Shown piece by piece: positions 5,490-6,135 of a DNA stretch of 6,135 bases (position 1 is its first letter; each line of letters begins with the position of its first letter). A program made the position numbers and the translations under genes. The notes beneath the pieces were generated by a model, which saw nothing but the letters and a program-made list of their open reading frames with translations, made no database searches and was not told the origin of the DNA. Source of the DNA: Bacillota bacterium (GTDB lineage Bacteria; Bacillota; Clostridia; Oscillospirales; JAKOTC01); the NCBI GenBank assembly GCA_029776465.1, contig JAKOTC010000127.1, positions 1 to 6,135 of the forward strand, read 5' to 3'.

Positions 5490-6078
5490 CGTTATCCGCA
5501 AGTTTTTCCACCCCCTCGGCTGGTTTTTGCTGGGCGCCGCCTGCTTTTTTGTGTCCCAGCCCCTTCTGCGGATGCCCCTGCTAAACCTGATCCAATCCAC
5601 GGCAGACTATGAGCTTTTTTATATTCTGCACCCCCTTGCCACCATCGCCTGCGTCGGGTTCTCGGCCGGCCTTTTTGAAGAGGGGTTTCGTTTTCTGTTT
5701 AAATCCCTTCTTCTCCGCCCTGCCAAAAGCGGGATGCTGCAGCCGATACTCTTTGGCCTGGGCCACGGGATAACAGAGGCCTGCATCCTGATTCTCCCCG
5801 CGCTGGCTCAAGGGACGCCCTGGAACGCCCTCTGGCTGGGGATAGTCGAGCGAATATTGTCCGTCATCCTGCATGTGGGCCTGACCATTCTGGTTTGGAA
5901 CGGGTTTCAAACCGGCAAAAAGTTTTTATACCTGGCCGCCGCCATTCTGGTGCACGGACTGGTGAACACGGTTCTGCCGGTCGCGCTGCAAAGCGGCCTC
6001 TCTCCTCCCGGGGTTGAGCTGGCCTACGGCGGAATGGTTGCCGTGATGGGGGTTTACATGGCTTATTCTAAAAAATAG
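5485..6078 (+). CDS. YhfC-like polytopic membrane protein (glutamic intramembrane protease-type motifs)
   Basis: Up to 197 residues, mostly hydrophobic, with about five or six membrane segments. Conserved blocks match the YhfC family, which is related to CAAX/ABI and PrsW intramembrane peptidases: EEGFR (residues 65-69), GLGHGITEA (91-99), VERILSVILH (121-130) and LVHGLVN (155-161). The paired Glu-Arg and the three His-containing helices are the proposed catalytic features; the substrate is unknown. The usual start GTG 5485 overlaps the ribosome site, and the SD instead favours ATC 5494, which would give 194 residues. The frame is closed upstream by the phosphoesterase stop, so no longer start exists. 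YhfC proteins as I know them are longer (roughly 220-260 residues) with an extra N-terminal helix, so this copy is short at the N-terminus. The C-terminus ends SKK with the TAG at 6076-6078, which may be created at a mobile-element junction. It follows the phosphoesterase by 45 bases and is probably cotranscribed. Confidence 0.75.
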   Translation: MSVIRKFFHPLGWFLLGAACFFVSQPLLRMPLLNLIQSTADYELFYILHPLATIACVGFSAGLFEEGFRFLFKSLLLRPAKSGMLQPILFGLGHGITEACILILPALAQGTPWNALWLGIVERILSVILHVGLTILVWNGFQTGKKFLYLAAAILVHGLVNTVLPVALQSGLSPPGVELAYGGMVAVMGVYMAYSKK

Positions 6079-6135
6079 GCTCTGTAAAGTTAACATGAAA
6101 GAATAGCAGCCAAAATCGTACAAATGCTTCATGCC
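6078..6135. mobile_element. Possible end of a second mobile element (uncertain)
   Basis: The window closes with non-coding sequence beginning GGCTCTGTAAAGTTAACATG. A GGCTCTGT-type tip is common at the termini of several insertion-sequence families. Here it starts abruptly at the last base of the YhfC-like stop codon, and no terminator follows the gene. Segments CATGAA (6095-6100) and TTCATG (6128-6133) are complementary but far apart. No transposase coding is visible in these 58 bases, so the family cannot be named and the call is a suspicion only. Confidence 0.25.

Noticed and set aside
4891..5511. Minus-strand 206-codon frame opposite the phosphoesterase
   Set aside because: It is antisense to a gene with recognisable MPE motifs. 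The translated product shows no known domain and its start overlaps the YhfC-like gene.
1..6135. Composite transposon bounded by the two mobile-element ends
   Set aside because: The left end is IS3-type (TGAACC tip) and the suspected right end begins GGCTCTG. The tips differ, so they cannot be two copies of one IS.
1..6135. CRISPR array, tRNA or rRNA gene
   Set aside because: No regularly spaced repeats and no tRNA- or rRNA-like conserved segments were seen on either strand. The only direct repeat is the two-copy purine-rich unit at 4368-4395.

Overview
The window looks like a chromosomal segment of a Gram-positive, Firmicutes-type bacterium, most likely a Clostridia member of the Oscillospiraceae/Ruminococcaceae kind. 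The clues are strong AGGAGG-type ribosome sites, AT-rich spacers with sigma-A-like promoters, U-tract hairpin terminators, a lipoprotein signal, a sporulation/vegetative type D-Ala-D-Ala carboxypeptidase with a C-terminal anchor, and a YhfC-family membrane protein. This is inferred from gene content and style. There is no marker gene to fix the genus.

Layout, left to right. (1) Bases 1-199 are the right end of an IS3-family insertion sequence: the last 45 codons of its DDE transposase and a terminal inverted repeat ending in CA at 199. (2) A leftward NCS2/AzgA-type purine permease (230-1669) follows, with a clear promoter at 1699-1727. The IS end lies beside what looks like half of the permease's own terminator. 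(3) A leftward lipoprotein gene of unknown function (2006-2728) sits between hairpin terminators on both sides. (4) A leftward D-alanyl-D-alanine carboxypeptidase of peptidase family S11 (2934-4334) follows. (5) A 376-base divergent intergenic region carries a probable promoter for the carboxypeptidase, small palindromes, a purine-rich repeat and a leader hairpin. (6) A rightward pair follows: a divergent metallophosphoesterase (4711-5439) and, 45 bases on, a YhfC-like polytopic membrane protein with glutamic-protease-like motifs (5485-6078). (7) The last ~58 bases are non-coding and begin with GGCTCTG, which may be the end of a second, unrelated mobile element.

How the genes relate: the permease, lipoprotein and carboxypeptidase face the same way, but terminators separate the lipoprotein from both neighbours, so they look like independent units. 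The carboxypeptidase trims peptidoglycan stem peptides outside the membrane and the permease salvages purine bases. The metallophosphoesterase and YhfC-like gene probably share a transcript, though nothing in the sequence ties their functions together. I see no clear multi-gene defence, CRISPR, toxin-antitoxin or biosynthetic system. The points most worth a second look are the substituted metal-site motifs of the phosphoesterase, the apparent ATC start of the YhfC-like gene, and the IS insertion into a terminator.
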